Shown here one piece after another: positions 26,606-35,665 of a stretch of DNA of 42,814 bases. Below the pieces are notes generated by a model. The model was not told the DNA's origin. It did not search any database and saw only the letters and a program-made list of their open reading frames with translations. Location of the stretch: the NCBI GenBank assembly GCA_020850375.1, contig JADZET010000386.1, positions 1 through 42,814 on the forward strand, in the 5' to 3' direction. The translations under genes were made by a program, and so were the position numbers. The stretch is from Phycisphaeraceae bacterium. Lineage in GTDB: Bacteria; Planctomycetota; Phycisphaerae; Phycisphaerales; Phycisphaeraceae. Each line of letters opens with the position of its first letter. Positions within the stretch are counted from its first letter, which is position 1.

Positions 26606-27490
26606 ATGACAACCTCACGGACGGCGAGATGGGAAGCGCTCGGTCCCGACGTTCCGGCGGCGCTGCGGCAGAACCGCAACCCCATGCAGGCCCTGGCCGA
26701 CGGTGATGTCCCGGCCGTGGTGCTGCGGGGGATCTACCCCCCGGACATGTGCCGCAGGCTCGTGGCTCGTTTTTACGAGCGTGACCTGGTGCCGGGCCTG
26801 CCCAAACCGGGCCAGAAGATCGAAGGCCGGATCGGTCCCGAGCGGGTGGATGTCGGCACGAGCCTGGGCAACCTGTTCAAGGAGCCGACGAAATTCTTCG
26901 ATGCGGCCGCGAAGACCAACGAGCTTTACACGACGCTCTTCGACGGCCTGGTCAGTCCGATCCAGGTCATGTACGACGCCATCAGCGCCCTGGCCCCAGG
27001 CAAGCGGGCGGTGACGGCCCACGAGGACGACGGCCGCCTCTACGGCCCGGTCATCTTCCGCTGCCACCTGCCGCACTGGGGCTACCCGCCGCACATTGAC
27101 TCGGTGCGCCGCCGGACGAAGCTGACCAACTACGCCGTCCACCGCTTCAAGCACCAGATGGCCGCGATCCTGCTGCTCCAGCCGCCGCAGAAGGAAGCTG
27201 GCGGCATCGACTCGATCCTCTACCGCAGCGAGTGGGACCAGGACATCGCCCGTCGCGAGGGCAAGGACTTCGGCGACCTGGGCGCCATGAACGCCGACGC
27301 CTGGCACGCCTACGCCGCGGAGAAGGGCATCGCCCAATGCGGCGTGGGCCTGGGCGAGGGCGACATGTACATCTTCAAGTCCGAGGCCGTGCACGAGGTG
27401 CCCGGCTTCAAGGGCGACCGCCCCCGGATCGTGATGGCCACCTTCTTTGGCTACTCGCTGGATCTACCGGAGATCTACGTCTGGTCGTAA
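26606..27490 (+). CDS. Putative 2-oxoglutarate/Fe(II)-dependent oxygenase
   Basis: The 294-residue protein shows the iron-binding facial triad of this superfamily: His163 and Asp165 in GYPPHIDSV and His263 in SEAVHEVPG, with Arg272 or Arg274 eight to ten residues later suited to bind the 2-oxoglutarate carboxylate. YIFKSEAVHEVPGF and PRIVMATFFGYS form the distal strands. I cannot name the substrate; the closest general type is small-molecule or peptide hydroxylase. The start at 26606 is tentative because an in-frame ATG lies three codons earlier. The DMT permease gene starts nine bases after its stop, so they are probably co-expressed. Its co-substrate is the product of Icd encoded just upstream. 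Confidence 0.65.
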   Translation: MTTSRTARWEALGPDVPAALRQNRNPMQALADGDVPAVVLRGIYPPDMCRRLVARFYERDLVPGLPKPGQKIEGRIGPERVDVGTSLGNLFKEPTKFFDAAAKTNELYTTLFDGLVSPIQVMYDAISALAPGKRAVTAHEDDGRLYGPVIFRCHLPHWGYPPHIDSVRRRTKLTNYAVHRFKHQMAAILLLQPPQKEAGGIDSILYRSEWDQDIARREGKDFGDLGAMNADAWHAYAAEKGIAQCGVGLGEGDMYIFKSEAVHEVPGFKGDRPRIVMATFFGYSLDLPEIYVWS

Positions 27491-27499
27491 GATGAGACC

Positions 27500-28618
27500 A
27501 TGACCAGCCGACAGTCCCCGGACACGATCGGTCGTGCATCGGTATTGCCCAAGGGCGGGGTTGTCAATGCGATGGCGGCGGCCGCGCTGTTCGGCGTCAG
27601 CACGCCCCTGGCCAAGTTGCTGCTGGGTGAGGTTGAGCCGTTGGTGCTGGCGGGGATGCTCTACCTCGGTTCGGGACTGGCCCTGACCGTGATCGGCCTA
27701 GTCCTGCGCCTGTCCGGTTCGCCGCTGCTGCGATCCGAGGCGCCGTTGACCGGCCGGGATGTGCCCTGGCTGATGGGGGCGATCGGCGCCGGCGGCGTGG
27801 CCGGCCCGGCCCTGCTGATGCTGGGCCTGTCGGCCTCGGCGGGATCGACCGCCTCGCTGCTGTTGAACCTCGAGGGGGTGTTCACAGCCCTGCTGGCGTG
27901 GTTCGTCTTCCGTGAGAACTTCGACCGGCGGATCGCGCTGGGCATGGCGGCGATCACGGCCGGCGGCGTGATCCTGTCCTGGGGCATCGGCGGGACAGGT
28001 GCATCGGAGACCTTCCGGGGATTGGGCGGGCCGCTGGCGATCGCGGGGGCATGCCTGGCCTGGGGCGTGGACAACAACCTGACCAAGAAGATCTCCGGCG
28101 GCAATCCCGCGCAGATCGCGGCGCTCAAGGGGCTGGTGGCCGGTCCGGTCAACATCGGGCTGGGCGTGCTGGTGGGGGCGGCGTGGCCGAGTTGGCCTTC
28201 AGCACTGGCCTGTGGCGTCGTGGGCCTGCTGGGCTATGGGGTGAGCCTGATGCTCTTTGTCCTGGCGTTGCGGAAGATCGGCACCGCCAGGACGGGGGCC
28301 TACTTCTCGCTGGCCCCGTTCATCGGCGCCACCGTCGCGTTTCCGCTGCTGGGCGAGCGTGTCGAGCCCTTGTTCCTCGCCGCCGCCGCGCTGATGGCCT
28401 TGGGCGTCTATCTGCACCTGACCGAACGGCATGAGCACATGCACACCCACGAGTCGATCGAGCATAATCACCGCCACGTCCACGACGAGCACCATCAGCA
28501 CGGGCACGCCCCGAGCGATCCGCCGGGCGAGCCACACACCCATCCACACCGCCACGAGCCCCTCGCGCACGCCCATCCCCACTACCCGGACCTGCACCAT
28601 CAGCACACGCACGGGTAG
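27500..28618 (+). CDS. EamA/DMT-family permease with long His-rich tail
   Basis: A drug/metabolite transporter-type membrane protein of 372 residues. About ten membrane segments in two EamA repeats occupy residues 15-310 (for example NAMAAAALFGVSTPLAKLLL and GLGGPLAIAGACLAWGVDNN). After residue 312 the cytoplasmic tail is extremely His-rich (about 25 His in 60 residues, HEHMHTHESIEHNHRHVHDE and onward to HPHYPDLHHQHTHG). Such tails occur in a known EamA subfamily and probably bind Zn, Ni or Co; the transported solute is not established. TAAGAT ends six bases before the ATG and could be a promoter, but cotranscription with the oxygenase is simpler. Confidence 0.88.
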   Translation: MTSRQSPDTIGRASVLPKGGVVNAMAAAALFGVSTPLAKLLLGEVEPLVLAGMLYLGSGLALTVIGLVLRLSGSPLLRSEAPLTGRDVPWLMGAIGAGGVAGPALLMLGLSASAGSTASLLLNLEGVFTALLAWFVFRENFDRRIALGMAAITAGGVILSWGIGGTGASETFRGLGGPLAIAGACLAWGVDNNLTKKISGGNPAQIAALKGLVAGPVNIGLGVLVGAAWPSWPSALACGVVGLLGYGVSLMLFVLALRKIGTARTGAYFSLAPFIGATVAFPLLGERVEPLFLAAAALMALGVYLHLTERHEHMHTHESIEHNHRHVHDEHHQHGHAPSDPPGEPHTHPHRHEPLAHAHPHYPDLHHQHTHG

Positions 28619-28668
28619 CAATGTCCGGTGTGGTGACGTGTCCGTGGTCTGACGAGATCTCTTTCGCG

Positions 28669-29280
28669 CTAGGGCAGGCTGTACATGCCGTTGCCCGCGT
28701 ACTTGAGTCGCCCCTGCCGCACCAGCGCCTCCCAGCAGCTTTGGGGGAACTGACTCGGCGGTGTGATCGCCAGCACCGACTCGCTGCGGCCGGTGGTCGG
28801 ATGTCGCCGCAGCTTCGATTCCTCATCCAGCCGCGTGAGCTTGAGCCGTTTCTTGAACGCGCCGAAGGCCATTTTGAGGTCCTGCTCCGTCGGCCCCCCG
28901 GAAGGCGAGGCCGCGGCCTCGGTCTTCGAAGCGTCCGAGCTTGGAGCCGGCGGTGGGGGTGCCGCCTGAGCAGGTGCGGTTTGTGCCGATGGCCTCGTCG
29001 CGGGCGAGGGCTTTGCCGCCGCCAGCTCATTGACCAGCTGCGCCAACGCCGTGATGTCGCCCGTGGCGAGGATCTTCGTCACCCGGGCGGGATCGGCTGG
29101 CGTGTTGGCCAGGGCCGTCTTGACGCTCTTCCACAGCTTGGCGGTCGCCCCGGCGCTGGTCGTGACGTACAGATCGCTGACCAGCTCCCCGAGCTTCTGC
29201 ATGGTGAGCGTGTCGCGGTGCTCGTAGTAGCGGTCGACGATCTTGCGTTGGTGCGGGGTGAAGTCCTGTCGGGCTGCCAC
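28669..29280 (-). CDS. Conserved-looking hypothetical protein downstream of aroC
   Basis: I do not recognise this 203-residue protein. An N-terminal helical part (FTPHQRKIVDRYYEHRDTLT, KLGELVSDLYVTTSAGATAK, residues 7 to about 85) is followed by a Pro/Ala/Ser-rich linker (about 90-135) and a small C-terminal basic domain (KMAFGAFKKRLKLTRLDEES, ending in GNGMYSLP) that could be a winged-helix-like unit. No enzyme motif is seen. GTG at 29280 with GGAG seven bases upstream is a good start, 26 bases after aroC, so it is likely in the aroC operon. The frame stays open far upstream, but that part is an out-of-frame reading of aroC. Confidence 0.7.
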   Translation of the reverse strand: MAARQDFTPHQRKIVDRYYEHRDTLTMQKLGELVSDLYVTTSAGATAKLWKSVKTALANTPADPARVTKILATGDITALAQLVNELAAAKPSPATRPSAQTAPAQAAPPPPAPSSDASKTEAAASPSGGPTEQDLKMAFGAFKKRLKLTRLDEESKLRRHPTTGRSESVLAITPPSQFPQSCWEALVRQGRLKYAGNGMYSLP

Positions 29281-29306
29281 TGAAAAGCTCCGGATGCGGG
29301 CCGTGG

Positions 29307-30470
29307 TTAATCGTTGCCCTCGCCGACGATCTGCCCCTCGAGGTCGTCCTCCGCCTGCTGGGCGGTGCGGATCTCGTGGCGGAAGGCCGTCTGGGCGAGT
29401 TGGCGCAGGTAATGGTCCGCCAGCGTGAGGGCGGTCATCGCCTCGGCCATGGGGATGAAGCGGGGCAAGAGGCACGGATCGTGCCGGCCCTTGGTAACGA
29501 TCGTTGTCGGCTCGCCGTCGCGCGTCACCGTCTCCTGCGGCCGCGCCAGCGAGCTCGTGGGCTTGATGGCGCAGCGCAGGACGATCGGCATGCCCGAGGA
29601 GATCCCCCCCAGCATCCCGCCGTGGCGGTTCGAGAGCGTGTAGATCCGCCCGTCGCTCGCCGCGGCGAAGCTGTCGTTGTTTTCGCTGCCGCGCGACGTG
29701 GCCACGCCGAAGCCCGCGCCGTACTCCACGCCCAGCACCGCCGGCAGACTGAAGAGCGATTTGGCAAGGTCGGCCTTGAGCTTGTCGAACACCGGCTCGC
29801 CCCACCCCGCCGGCACGCCCGTGGCCACGATCTCCGCCACACCGCCGATCGAGTCCTGATCGCGCCTGGCCGCCTCGATCAGCTCGATCATCTGCTGTGC
29901 CTTCTCCGGGTCGGGGCAGCGCACGGGACTGGCCTCGACCTGCTCGAGCGTCACGGCCGCGGGGTCGGCGATCTCTGCGATGACATCGCCGACCTGCTTG
30001 ACGTAGGCCACCACGCGCACCCCGCACGCCTGGTGCAGCAGCTTCTTGGCGATCGCCCCGGCGGCGACGCGGACGTTGGTCTCGCGGGCCGACGATCGCC
30101 CGCCGCCGCGGTAGTCCCGCCGGCCGTACTTGGCGTCGAAGGTGTAGTCGGCGTGCCCGGGACGGTACTTGTCCTTGATGTCGGCGTAGTCGCCCGACCG
30201 CTGGTCCTTATTCGGGATCAGGATGGTGATGGACGTCCCCGTGGTCTTGCCCTCGAAGACGCCCGAGAGGATCTGCGGCTTGTCGTCCTCATCCCGCTGG
30301 GTCGTCAGGCGCGACTGCCCCGGCCGCCTGCGGCGCAAATCCGGCTCGAGGTCCGCTTCTGACAGCTCCAGCCCGGCCGGCACGCCGTCGACGATGCAGA
30401 CATTCGCCGGCCCGTGGCTTTCGCCGGCCGTGGTGACGCGGAAGAGCTTGCCTAGGGTATTACCGGCCAT
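29307..30470 (-). CDS. aroC: Chorismate synthase
   Basis: Converts 5-enolpyruvylshikimate 3-phosphate to chorismate with reduced FMN, the last shared step of aromatic synthesis. The 387-residue protein shows the signatures [38 protein letters not shown] (FMN/substrate-binding Arg), [13 protein letters not shown] and [19 protein letters not shown]. The first two His residues of the active site are in GESHG and RHDPC. The length is normal (about 360-390). The ATG at 30470 begins the classic GNTLGKLF motif; upstream bases in the frame read as non-family sequence. It diverges from tyrA, which encodes a later aromatic step. Confidence 0.96.
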   Translation of the reverse strand: MAGNTLGKLFRVTTAGESHGPANVCIVDGVPAGLELSEADLEPDLRRRRPGQSRLTTQRDEDDKPQILSGVFEGKTTGTSITILIPNKDQRSGDYADIKDKYRPGHADYTFDAKYGRRDYRGGGRSSARETNVRVAAGAIAKKLLHQACGVRVVAYVKQVGDVIAEIADPAAVTLEQVEASPVRCPDPEKAQQMIELIEAARRDQDSIGGVAEIVATGVPAGWGEPVFDKLKADLAKSLFSLPAVLGVEYGAGFGVATSRGSENNDSFAAASDGRIYTLSNRHGGMLGGISSGMPIVLRCAIKPTSSLARPQETVTRDGEPTTIVTKGRHDPCLLPRFIPMAEAMTALTLADHYLRQLAQTAFRHEIRTAQQAEDDLEGQIVGEGND

Positions 30471-30544
30471 GGTCGATGCGTTGGCTCCGGCCCGTGTGGG
30501 GCAGGCGATTCCCCCTGGAACCGTCACGGGGGGACTGGCCGCCA

Positions 30545-30550
30545 ATTGTA
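30545..30550 (-). promoter_or_regulatory. -10 element of aroC
   Basis: The minus strand reads TACAAT, about 75 bases before the aroC ATG. No good -35 at 16-18 bases. Confidence 0.45.
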
Positions 30551-30604
30551 ACAGACGTCTTCCCCCTCGCCGCCATGATGGCCGCAACGCCGGCGCGTCC
30601 GTGA

Positions 30605-30610
30605 TATCTT
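30605..30610 (+). promoter_or_regulatory. Candidate -10 of tyrA
   Basis: TATCTT, 46 bases before the tyrA ATG; weak -35. It forms a divergent pair with the aroC -10. Confidence 0.3.
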
Positions 30611-30656
30611 GTCCACCCGGGGATGGGCTCACGGACGGGGCTCGGGCAGGTACTTC

Positions 30657-31529
30657 ATGGCTCCACTGGACGTCAAAGCCATCACGATCATCGGCACCGG
30701 CCTACTCGGCGGCAGCATCGGCCTGGCGCTCAAGGCGGCCGGGTTCAAGGGCGAAGTCCTCGGCGCCGGCCGACGCCGGCAGACCCTCGATGCCGCCAAG
30801 GTTCGCGGCTGTATCGATGAAGCGTTCGTCGACTGGGCCCCGGCCGTTGCCCGCAGCGGCTTGGTCGTGCTGGCCACCCCCCTTGGGCATTTCCCCGACC
30901 TGCTCGCCCAACTCGCCAAGCTCGACCACCCCGACCTGGTCATCACCGACGTCGGCTCGACCAAGCTCCAGGTCTGCCAGGACGCCATCCGTCTGCTGCC
31001 TGCCCCCCGGAAGTTTGTCGGCTCACACCCCATGGCCGGCAGCGAGCAGCAGGGGCCCCAGCACGCCCGGGCCGATCTCTTCCGCGGCCGCCCCTGCATC
31101 ATGGTCGACGAGCCCGGCGTCGCGCCGCTTGCCTCACCCGCCGCCGAGCGTGTCAGAAGTTTGTGGCAGGCCCTGGGCATGCGATTGCTCACCATGCCCG
31201 CCGCCGAGCACGACCGCAAGGTCGCCGCCGTCAGCCACCTCCCCCACGCCCTGGCCGTCCTGCTCGTCGAAGCCGCCATCCACGGCCAAGCCCTCGACGT
31301 CGCCTCCACCGGCTTCGCCGACACCACCCGCATCGCCGGCGGCGACCCGCAGGTCTGGCTCGACATCTTCCGCACCAATCGCCCGGCCATGCTCGAGGCC
31401 ATCGACGGTTTCCAGCAGCACCTCAACCAGTTTCGCCAGATGCTCGCAACGATGAATGAGCGTGACATCAAGCAACTGCTCGAACGCGCCCAAGCCCATC
31501 GTGAGAAGTGGGGCCGCCAGCAGACCTGA
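30657..31529 (+). CDS. tyrA: Prephenate (or arogenate) dehydrogenase
   Basis: Oxidatively decarboxylates prephenate to 4-hydroxyphenylpyruvate (or arogenate to tyrosine). The 290-residue protein has the NAD fold motif [53 protein letters not shown] with the catalytic His, and [15 protein letters not shown]. No chorismate mutase or ACT domain is fused. The open frame starts at 30609, but the ATG at 30657 begins at the domain boundary and has AGG eight bases upstream. Followed by proC (56-base gap) and the DoxX gene in the same direction. Confidence 0.93.
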   Translation: MAPLDVKAITIIGTGLLGGSIGLALKAAGFKGEVLGAGRRRQTLDAAKVRGCIDEAFVDWAPAVARSGLVVLATPLGHFPDLLAQLAKLDHPDLVITDVGSTKLQVCQDAIRLLPAPRKFVGSHPMAGSEQQGPQHARADLFRGRPCIMVDEPGVAPLASPAAERVRSLWQALGMRLLTMPAAEHDRKVAAVSHLPHALAVLLVEAAIHGQALDVASTGFADTTRIAGGDPQVWLDIFRTNRPAMLEAIDGFQQHLNQFRQMLATMNERDIKQLLERAQAHREKWGRQQT

Positions 31530-31585
31530 GCCGGCGGTAGGGGGGTGGGGGGGCGATTCGTTCAACTCTTCGAAGGATTCCCACC

Positions 31586-32395
31586 ATGAGCCATCGTTAC
31601 GCTTTAGGTTTTCTCGGCGCCGGCAACATGGCCGAAGCGATCGCCAGGGCGGCCGTGGACCACAAGGTCCTATCCGCCAGCCAGATCGTTGCCTTTGATC
31701 CCAGCCCCGACCGCCAGGACGTCTTCAAGAAGCTCGGCATCGCCCTGGCCAAGACCGGCCCGGAAGTGGTGGAGCACGCCCAGCAGGTCATGCTCGCCGT
31801 CAAGCCGCAGATGTTCGCCGCCGTTGCCGCTGAGATTGCGCCGAAGCTGACGCTGGAGCAGGTACTGATCTCCATTATGGCCGGCATCCCCACCGCCAAG
31901 ATTGCAGCGGCGATCGGCAAGCCCGCGCGCGTCATCCGCGTCATGCCCAACACGCCGCTGATGGCCGGCCTGGGCATGGCCGCCGTCGCCGACGGCACTC
32001 ACGCGAAGCCGGGCGACGCCGACCTGACCATGAAGCTCTTCGCCACCGGCCAGAGCAAGGCCGTGCGCGTGCCCGAGACGCTCATGGACGCCGTCACCGC
32101 CGTCTCCGGCTCCGGCCCGGCCTACATCTATTACCTTGCCGAGGCGATGGAGAAGGCCGCGGCTGAACTTGGCCTCGGTGAGCACGCCCGCCTCATGGTC
32201 GCCCAGACGCTCCTCGGCGCCACCGCCATGCTCGTCCAATCCCCCGACACCGCTGCCGAGCTCCGCCGCAAGGTCACCAGCCCCGGCGGCACCACCGAGG
32301 CCGCCATCAAACGCCTCGAGGCCCACAACGTCATCTCCACCGTGGTCGAAGCCATCCGCGCCGCCGCTACCCGCTCGGCCGAGCTCGGGGCCTAG
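31586..32395 (+). CDS. proC: Pyrroline-5-carboxylate reductase
   Basis: Final step of proline synthesis, reducing 1-pyrroline-5-carboxylate with NAD(P)H. The 269-residue protein has LGFLGAGNMAEAIARA, QVMLAVKPQMF, ISIMAGIPTAKI, RVMPNTPLMAGLGMAAV, AVSGSGPAYIYYLAEAM and KVTSPGGTTEAAIKRLE, all family signatures in order. GAAGGA nine bases before the ATG is a good ribosome site. The tyrA-proC gap holds an unusual run of two long G tracts (31540-31553). Confidence 0.96.
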   Translation: MSHRYALGFLGAGNMAEAIARAAVDHKVLSASQIVAFDPSPDRQDVFKKLGIALAKTGPEVVEHAQQVMLAVKPQMFAAVAAEIAPKLTLEQVLISIMAGIPTAKIAAAIGKPARVIRVMPNTPLMAGLGMAAVADGTHAKPGDADLTMKLFATGQSKAVRVPETLMDAVTAVSGSGPAYIYYLAEAMEKAAAELGLGEHARLMVAQTLLGATAMLVQSPDTAAELRRKVTSPGGTTEAAIKRLEAHNVISTVVEAIRAAATRSAELGA

Positions 32396-32434
32396 AATCC
32401 CCTGCCCCGTCAAGCACCCCAGGAGAGCCATGGC

Positions 32435-32884
32435 ATGTCCACGTCCAAGTTCACCTTCACCCCCACGGACGTTGTGCTGCTGCTCAACCGCCTGGCCCTG
32501 GGCCTTGTCTTTCTCCTGGCCGGCATCAACAAGATCAGCGGGGGGGTGACTAAATTCGTCGAAGAAAGCTTCCGAGGCCTTGCACCCGCCTGGCTCCCTA
32601 ACTGGTTTGCCACGCCCTACGGCTACACCATCCCCTTCGCCGAGACGATCTTCGGCGGCCTGCTGATTCTCGGGCTTATGGGGCGCCTGACCGCCGGCAT
32701 CCTGACCCTGATGCTCGCCAGCTTCACCATCGCCCTCTACGTCGCCGGCAAGGCCAGCGGCTCGGGCCCGATTCACCCGAACATCGTCTACATCGCCCTG
32801 GCCCTGCTGCTGACGACGATCGGCCCGGGCAAGCTCTCGGTCGACGGATTCTGTCCTTCGAGGCGTGGCATGACCTTGGCCTGA
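32435..32884 (+). CDS. DoxX-family membrane protein
   Basis: A 149-residue protein with four membrane segments. RLALGLVFLLAGINKISGG near the N-terminus and IPFAETIFGGLLILGLMGRL are typical of the DoxX/DoxD quinone-related family, whose roles are poorly defined (thiosulfate:quinone oxidoreductase subunit in archaea, redox or detoxification roles elsewhere). AGGAGA eight bases before the ATG supports this start; an out-of-frame ATG lies five bases earlier. Last of a three-gene run; it meets the ABC transporter gene tail to tail after six bases. Confidence 0.8.
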   Translation: MSTSKFTFTPTDVVLLLNRLALGLVFLLAGINKISGGVTKFVEESFRGLAPAWLPNWFATPYGYTIPFAETIFGGLLILGLMGRLTAGILTLMLASFTIALYVAGKASGSGPIHPNIVYIALALLLTTIGPGKLSVDGFCPSRRGMTLA

Positions 32885-32890
32885 CCCGCT

Positions 32891-35665
32891 CTACCAGTAG
32901 ATGTACCGCGTGAACAACCGCCGATCCCGCTCCGGCAACTTCTCGAGGTCCGGGATGAGGTAGCGGTTGTCGTCGAGGTCCAGCAGCAGCTTCCCGCCCT
33001 TGCCGTAGTCCTGGGCGCGGTCGCCCTGGAGGCGCATGACCATCGTCACCGGCCCAAGGTCCGTGTCCACGCCCAATTCCAGGAACCCGCCGGTGAGCAT
33101 CCGCGCCTGCTTGACCGCCTGCACGGTGTGCACCAGGTACCGCTTGAGCAGGGACTGACGGACGAGCTCCTGCACGTCCTCGGGCCAGTCGCTGAGCTTC
33201 TCGATGATGCCCACCTCGACCGCCCGCTTCTCGGGGTTGAAGTAACGAAGCGAGATGTAGCCCGAGGGGTGCTGCACCGGGAAACATCGCACCGCGAACA
33301 CGCCGGAGTAGATCCGGTCATTGATCACCGTCACGTGCAGCGTGCCGCGCCCGCCGAGGTGGATCTTGGCCATGTCCGACGTCAGCCAGCGCGGGTGGAA
33401 GTCCTGCGTCTCGGCCGCCTTTTTCTTTTCGGCATCCGTCTGGGCCAGCTCATCGACCGTCGACGGCGCGGCCACGCCCTGCATGCGGACGAGCTTGGCG
33501 TAGAACTTGTCCGCCCGGACCAGTTCGTCGTGCCTGCCGTCCTCAGCGATCCGGCCCTGATCGACGACCAGGATGCGGTCCGCCTGCCGCAGGGTGCTCA
33601 GGCGATGCGCGATGGCGATGGTGGTGCGGCCCTTGACCAGTTCCGCCAGCGCCGCCTGGATGGCCGCCTCACTCTCGGCGTCGACACTGCTGGTCGCTTC
33701 GTCGAGGATCAGGACGCGCGGATCAGCCAACACCACGCGGGCGATGCTCACCCGCTGGCGTTCGCCGCCGGACAGCCCCGCCCCCCGCTCGCCGACCCAG
33801 GTGTCGTACCCGTGGGCGGAGCGGAGGATGAAGTCGTGACAGTTGCCGGCCTTGGAGGCGGTGATCACCTCGGCCGGCGTGGCGTTGGACTTGCCGTAGA
33901 CCAGGTTCTCGTAAATGCTCCCCCTAAAGAGGAAGGGCTCCTGGAGGACCACGCCGATCTGCCGGCGGAGGTCGTCGGTCGAGATCTTGCGGACGTCCAA
34001 GCCGTCGATCAGCACCCGGCCGTCGTCGACGTCGTAGAACCGGCAGATCAGGTTGATCACCGTCGTCTTGCCCGACCCGCTGCGTCCGACCACGCCGATC
34101 ATCTGCCCCGCGGGGATGCTGAAGCTCACGTCCCGCAGCACCGGCATGTGCCGGTCGTACCCGAAGCTGACGCGCTCAAAGGCGATCCCCCCGTCGAGCC
34201 GCGGCAGCCGGGCGGCGTCGCGGGCGTCGGTGATCTGCGCGGGTGTGTCGAGGATCTCAAAAATGCGGTGCACCTGCGTGAGGAACTGCGTCAGCCAGTT
34301 GGTCAGCTGCGTGAGCGTGGCCAGCGGCCCGTAGAACATCCACATGTAGCCGAAGAAGGCCATGAGTTGGCCGAGGGTCATGTGGTCCTGCATCACGTTG
34401 CGCCCGCCGACGTACCAGACGATCCAGCCGCCGAGCTGGAACAGCAGCCCCATGAACGGGTTGAAGGTCACCACGCCCTGGTCCACGCTCAGGCGCGCCG
34501 ACTGAAGTCGGCCGCTGGCGTTCTCGAAGCGCTCCTGCTCGTGCCCCTCCTTGGCGAAGGCCTTGACCACGCGGATGCCCGAGAGCATGCCCGAGAGCAT
34601 GCCGGCCTGCTTGCTCGAGGCGTCCCAGAAACGGTAGTAGCGGGGGTAGACGTACCGCCAGAAGACCAGCGACCCGGCGATGACCAGTGGCGCGGGCAGG
34701 AGCGCTGCGACGGCGAGCTGGACGTTGATGCTGAACATCATCACCGCCACGCCCACAAGCATGATCATCTGGAAGAGGAACCCGCCGGTGATCTGGTTGA
34801 CCAGCCCGTGCAGGGCCTCGGTGTCGTACGCCACCCGGCCCACGAGCGAGCCGACCTGCTGGCGGTCGTAGTAGCCCACGGAGAGTTTCTGCAGGTGGTT
34901 GACCAGCCGATTGCGCATGTCGGCGGTGATCGAGGCGCCCACGCGGGCGCCCAGGCGGCCGTTGATCACGTTCACCCCCATGCGGAGGATCTGCACCACG
35001 GCCAGGACGCCCACGACCTGCAGCAGCAGGAGCCCCTGCTTGTCCATGCGAACGGGGTCAGCCTGGAGTTGCCGGGCCGCCTCATGCGACCCGGGCAGGA
35101 CCTGGTCGACGAGGATGCGGGTCAACTGCGGCGCCACGAGGTCCAGGGCGATGCCCACCAGCAGCAGGCAGAACATGATCGTCGCGGCCTTGGCGTGGGG
35201 GCGCGTCAGCCCGGCGATGCGCGACCAGACGGCCGCACGGTTGATGACCAAGGGACCCTCGCGCTCCTGAGCCTCGAGGTCGGCCGTCTCGAACTCGACC
35301 TTCTCGCCCTTGATCAGCTGGTCGAGCTTGCGGGCGACCTTGCTGAACCGGTCGGCCATCCGGTTGCTGTAGCGCAACAGGTCCACGTAGATTCCGTCGA
35401 CGCGGGCCTGGAGCAGCCCCGAGCCGATCACCGGCTCACAGCGGACCTCATTGATCTCGTCGAAGCGGACGCTGTGCAGGACCGTCGGCGGCGCGGCCTC
35501 GGTCACGACCAGCAGCCGATCCGGCGTGACGACCAGCCACTGCGGCCTATACTGGCCCAGCCGGTCGATGTCGGTCGAGGCGCAAAGCAGCAGCCGCTCG
35601 GGCGTCAGGCCCTCGGCCGCGAGCTTGTCGAGCACGAATTGAGGCACGGCATGGGGGGACACCAT
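32891..35665 (-). CDS. ABC exporter (type IV fold) with C-terminal DUF1854 domain
   Basis: A half-transporter fused at both ends. Residues 1 to about 130 form a soluble PH-like region (TPDRLLVVTEAAP, RFDEINEVRCEPV). The membrane domain with six helices follows (about 160-450), then the ATPase: Walker A GVVGRSGSGKTTVI, Q-loop VVLQEPFLF, signature LSGGERQRVSIA, Walker B VLILDEATSSVDAES, and the H-loop in AIAHRLSTL. From about 760 the DUF1854 domain runs to the end (WLTSDMAKIHLGGRGTLHVT, VRCFPVQHPSGYISLRYFNP). At 924 residues it is far above the usual 580. To my knowledge this architecture is linked by annotation resources to cyanophycin-associated ABC transporters, but no cyanophycin gene is in the window. 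AGGAA before the ATG supports the start. It probably works as a homodimer. Confidence 0.88.
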   Translation of the reverse strand: MVSPHAVPQFVLDKLAAEGLTPERLLLCASTDIDRLGQYRPQWLVVTPDRLLVVTEAAPPTVLHSVRFDEINEVRCEPVIGSGLLQARVDGIYVDLLRYSNRMADRFSKVARKLDQLIKGEKVEFETADLEAQEREGPLVINRAAVWSRIAGLTRPHAKAATIMFCLLLVGIALDLVAPQLTRILVDQVLPGSHEAARQLQADPVRMDKQGLLLLQVVGVLAVVQILRMGVNVINGRLGARVGASITADMRNRLVNHLQKLSVGYYDRQQVGSLVGRVAYDTEALHGLVNQITGGFLFQMIMLVGVAVMMFSINVQLAVAALLPAPLVIAGSLVFWRYVYPRYYRFWDASSKQAGMLSGMLSGIRVVKAFAKEGHEQERFENASGRLQSARLSVDQGVVTFNPFMGLLFQLGGWIVWYVGGRNVMQDHMTLGQLMAFFGYMWMFYGPLATLTQLTNWLTQFLTQVHRIFEILDTPAQITDARDAARLPRLDGGIAFERVSFGYDRHMPVLRDVSFSIPAGQMIGVVGRSGSGKTTVINLICRFYDVDDGRVLIDGLDVRKISTDDLRRQIGVVLQEPFLFRGSIYENLVYGKSNATPAEVITASKAGNCHDFILRSAHGYDTWVGERGAGLSGGERQRVSIARVVLADPRVLILDEATSSVDAESEAAIQAALAELVKGRTTIAIAHRLSTLRQADRILVVDQGRIAEDGRHDELVRADKFYAKLVRMQGVAAPSTVDELAQTDAEKKKAAETQDFHPRWLTSDMAKIHLGGRGTLHVTVINDRIYSGVFAVRCFPVQHPSGYISLRYFNPEKRAVEVGIIEKLSDWPEDVQELVRQSLLKRYLVHTVQAVKQARMLTGGFLELGVDTDLGPVTMVMRLQGDRAQDYGKGGKLLLDLDDNRYLIPDLEKLPERDRRLFTRYIYW

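Noticed and set aside
34586..34618. Short tandem repeat in the ABC transporter gene
   Set aside because: It encodes GMLSGML in a coding loop and is only about two copies; likely normal coding sequence.
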